Origin: Xylanibacter ruminicola Ga6B6
GTDB taxonomy: Bacteria; Bacteroidota; Bacteroidia; Bacteroidales; Bacteroidaceae
NCBI RefSeq assembly: GCF_000687715.1
Contig: NZ_JHXD01000022.1
Location: 1 to 51,573, forward strand
Reading direction: 5' to 3'
DNA length: 51,573 bases
Each line of letters begins with the position of its first letter. Within the stretch, counting starts at the first letter, position 1. The notes beneath the pieces are model-generated. The model was not told the origin of the DNA. It saw only the letters and a list, made by a program, of their open reading frames with translations, and made no database searches. Positions 51,260 through 51,573 of this stretch are shown piece by piece. The position numbers and the translations under genes are program-made.

Positions 51260-51573
51260 ATGGCATTGAAAGTTAAAGCACAGGAAAAGTTGCAGAAGAT
51301 TGGCAAGTATGAGGGCACTTATCGCTACATCATGATGCCGGAGTTGTACACCGCCCTGACACAGGACAAGGTGATTAAGGAGGCTGCTCTGCGCAGCGGA
51401 GTGAGCAAGGGAGTGATGCAGGCATGCTGGGATGCAGCCGGCGAAGTGATCAAGGCGTGGGCCACCGAGGGTCATAGCGTAGCACTGCCCGGTCTGGGTA
51501 CTATGCGATTCGGATTGCGCGCCAAGAGCGTAGCCCAGGTTGACGAGGTGAAGGCCGGTCTGATTTCGAGTCG
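51260..51573 (+). CDS. HU-family (DNABII, HU-HIG type) DNA-binding protein, 3' end beyond window
   Basis: 104 codons are visible from ATG 51260: MALKVKAQEKLQKIGKYEGT, then KVIKEAALRSGVSKGVMQAC and GHSVALPGLGTMRFGLRAKS. This is the Bacteroidetes-specific HU relative with a helical dimerisation part followed by the DNA-binding beta arms. These proteins often stand beside primase-like and cell-wall-hydrolase genes in Bacteroidales, as here. It bends or coats DNA. The leader contains CCACGTG repeats and a heptamer tract. The frame is open at the window edge. Confidence 0.92.
   Translation, partial: MALKVKAQEKLQKIGKYEGTYRYIMMPELYTALTQDKVIKEAALRSGVSKGVMQACWDAAGEVIKAWATEGHSVALPGLGTMRFGLRAKSVAQVDEVKAGLISS

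Noticed and set aside
1..51573. tRNA, rRNA or other housekeeping RNA genes
   Set aside because: No cloverleaf or conserved rRNA segments noticed in any intergenic stretch.

Overview
The window reads as a chromosomal segment of an anaerobic Bacteroidales bacterium, most like a rumen or gut Prevotella-lineage species. The evidence is the many promoters of the Bacteroidetes form (TTG near -33, then TAnnTTTG, about 20 bp apart), a complete Na+-NQR operon, cytochrome bd with a DUF4492 protein, a PorE-like lipoprotein, DUF4374 and TonB-dependent receptor genes, a GH8 xylan enzyme and a BT4734/VirE-type primase-like protein. I see no rRNA, tRNA or CRISPR array.

Layout. 1-310: one end of an IS110-family element with the transposase 5' end and a foldable non-coding end (possible bridge RNA). 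335-3541: pyruvate formate-lyase and its activase, with a palindrome over the promoter. 3595-5383: an AAA ATPase/DUF4143 gene and an orphan HicB-like ORF between two similar hairpins. 5407-11187: nqrABCDEF on the minus strand. 11226-15700: tamB. 15707-23773: a minus-strand operon of a coiled-coil membrane protein, TolC, HlyD, two ABC-2 permeases, a small barrel-like protein, truA and a DMT transporter. 23862-26849: DUF4492-cydAB. 26961-30268: porin, Na+/solute symporter and TlpA-like lipoprotein. 30575-34059: a TonB-dependent receptor and DUF4374 lipoprotein, resembling the xenosiderophore pair XusA/XusB. 34106-35422: GH8 enzyme. 35499-39750: topoisomerase III and the PorE-like lipoprotein. 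39662-41536: DUF6249-PspC-ECF sigma-DUF5056-like operon. 41585-44063: rsmF-like, thyA, folA. 44067-44514: a small secreted protein.

44584-51573 is accessory in character: M15 peptidase, an unknown protein, a large primase-like protein carrying two intergenic-type repeats in frame, small unknown and OB-like proteins, a 170-aa protein and a HIRAN protein that share a TGDxAxYIE motif, a frameshifted fragment resembling a polyvalent-protein kinase, a 38-bp perfect palindrome between inverted heptamer repeats, and a divergent HU-like gene whose leader has CCACGTG every 22 bp.

The cross-cutting signal is a set of degenerate 7-nt tandem tracts (ATTAAAN, TAATGAC and AATTGAN types) in gene gaps. They often supply the stop codon of the upstream gene, and one lies inside a coding region. 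A separate CCGTGTAAATCCGTG palindromic element appears once between genes and once inside the same coding region. All functional calls rest on reading the sequence and family knowledge; no database search was run.
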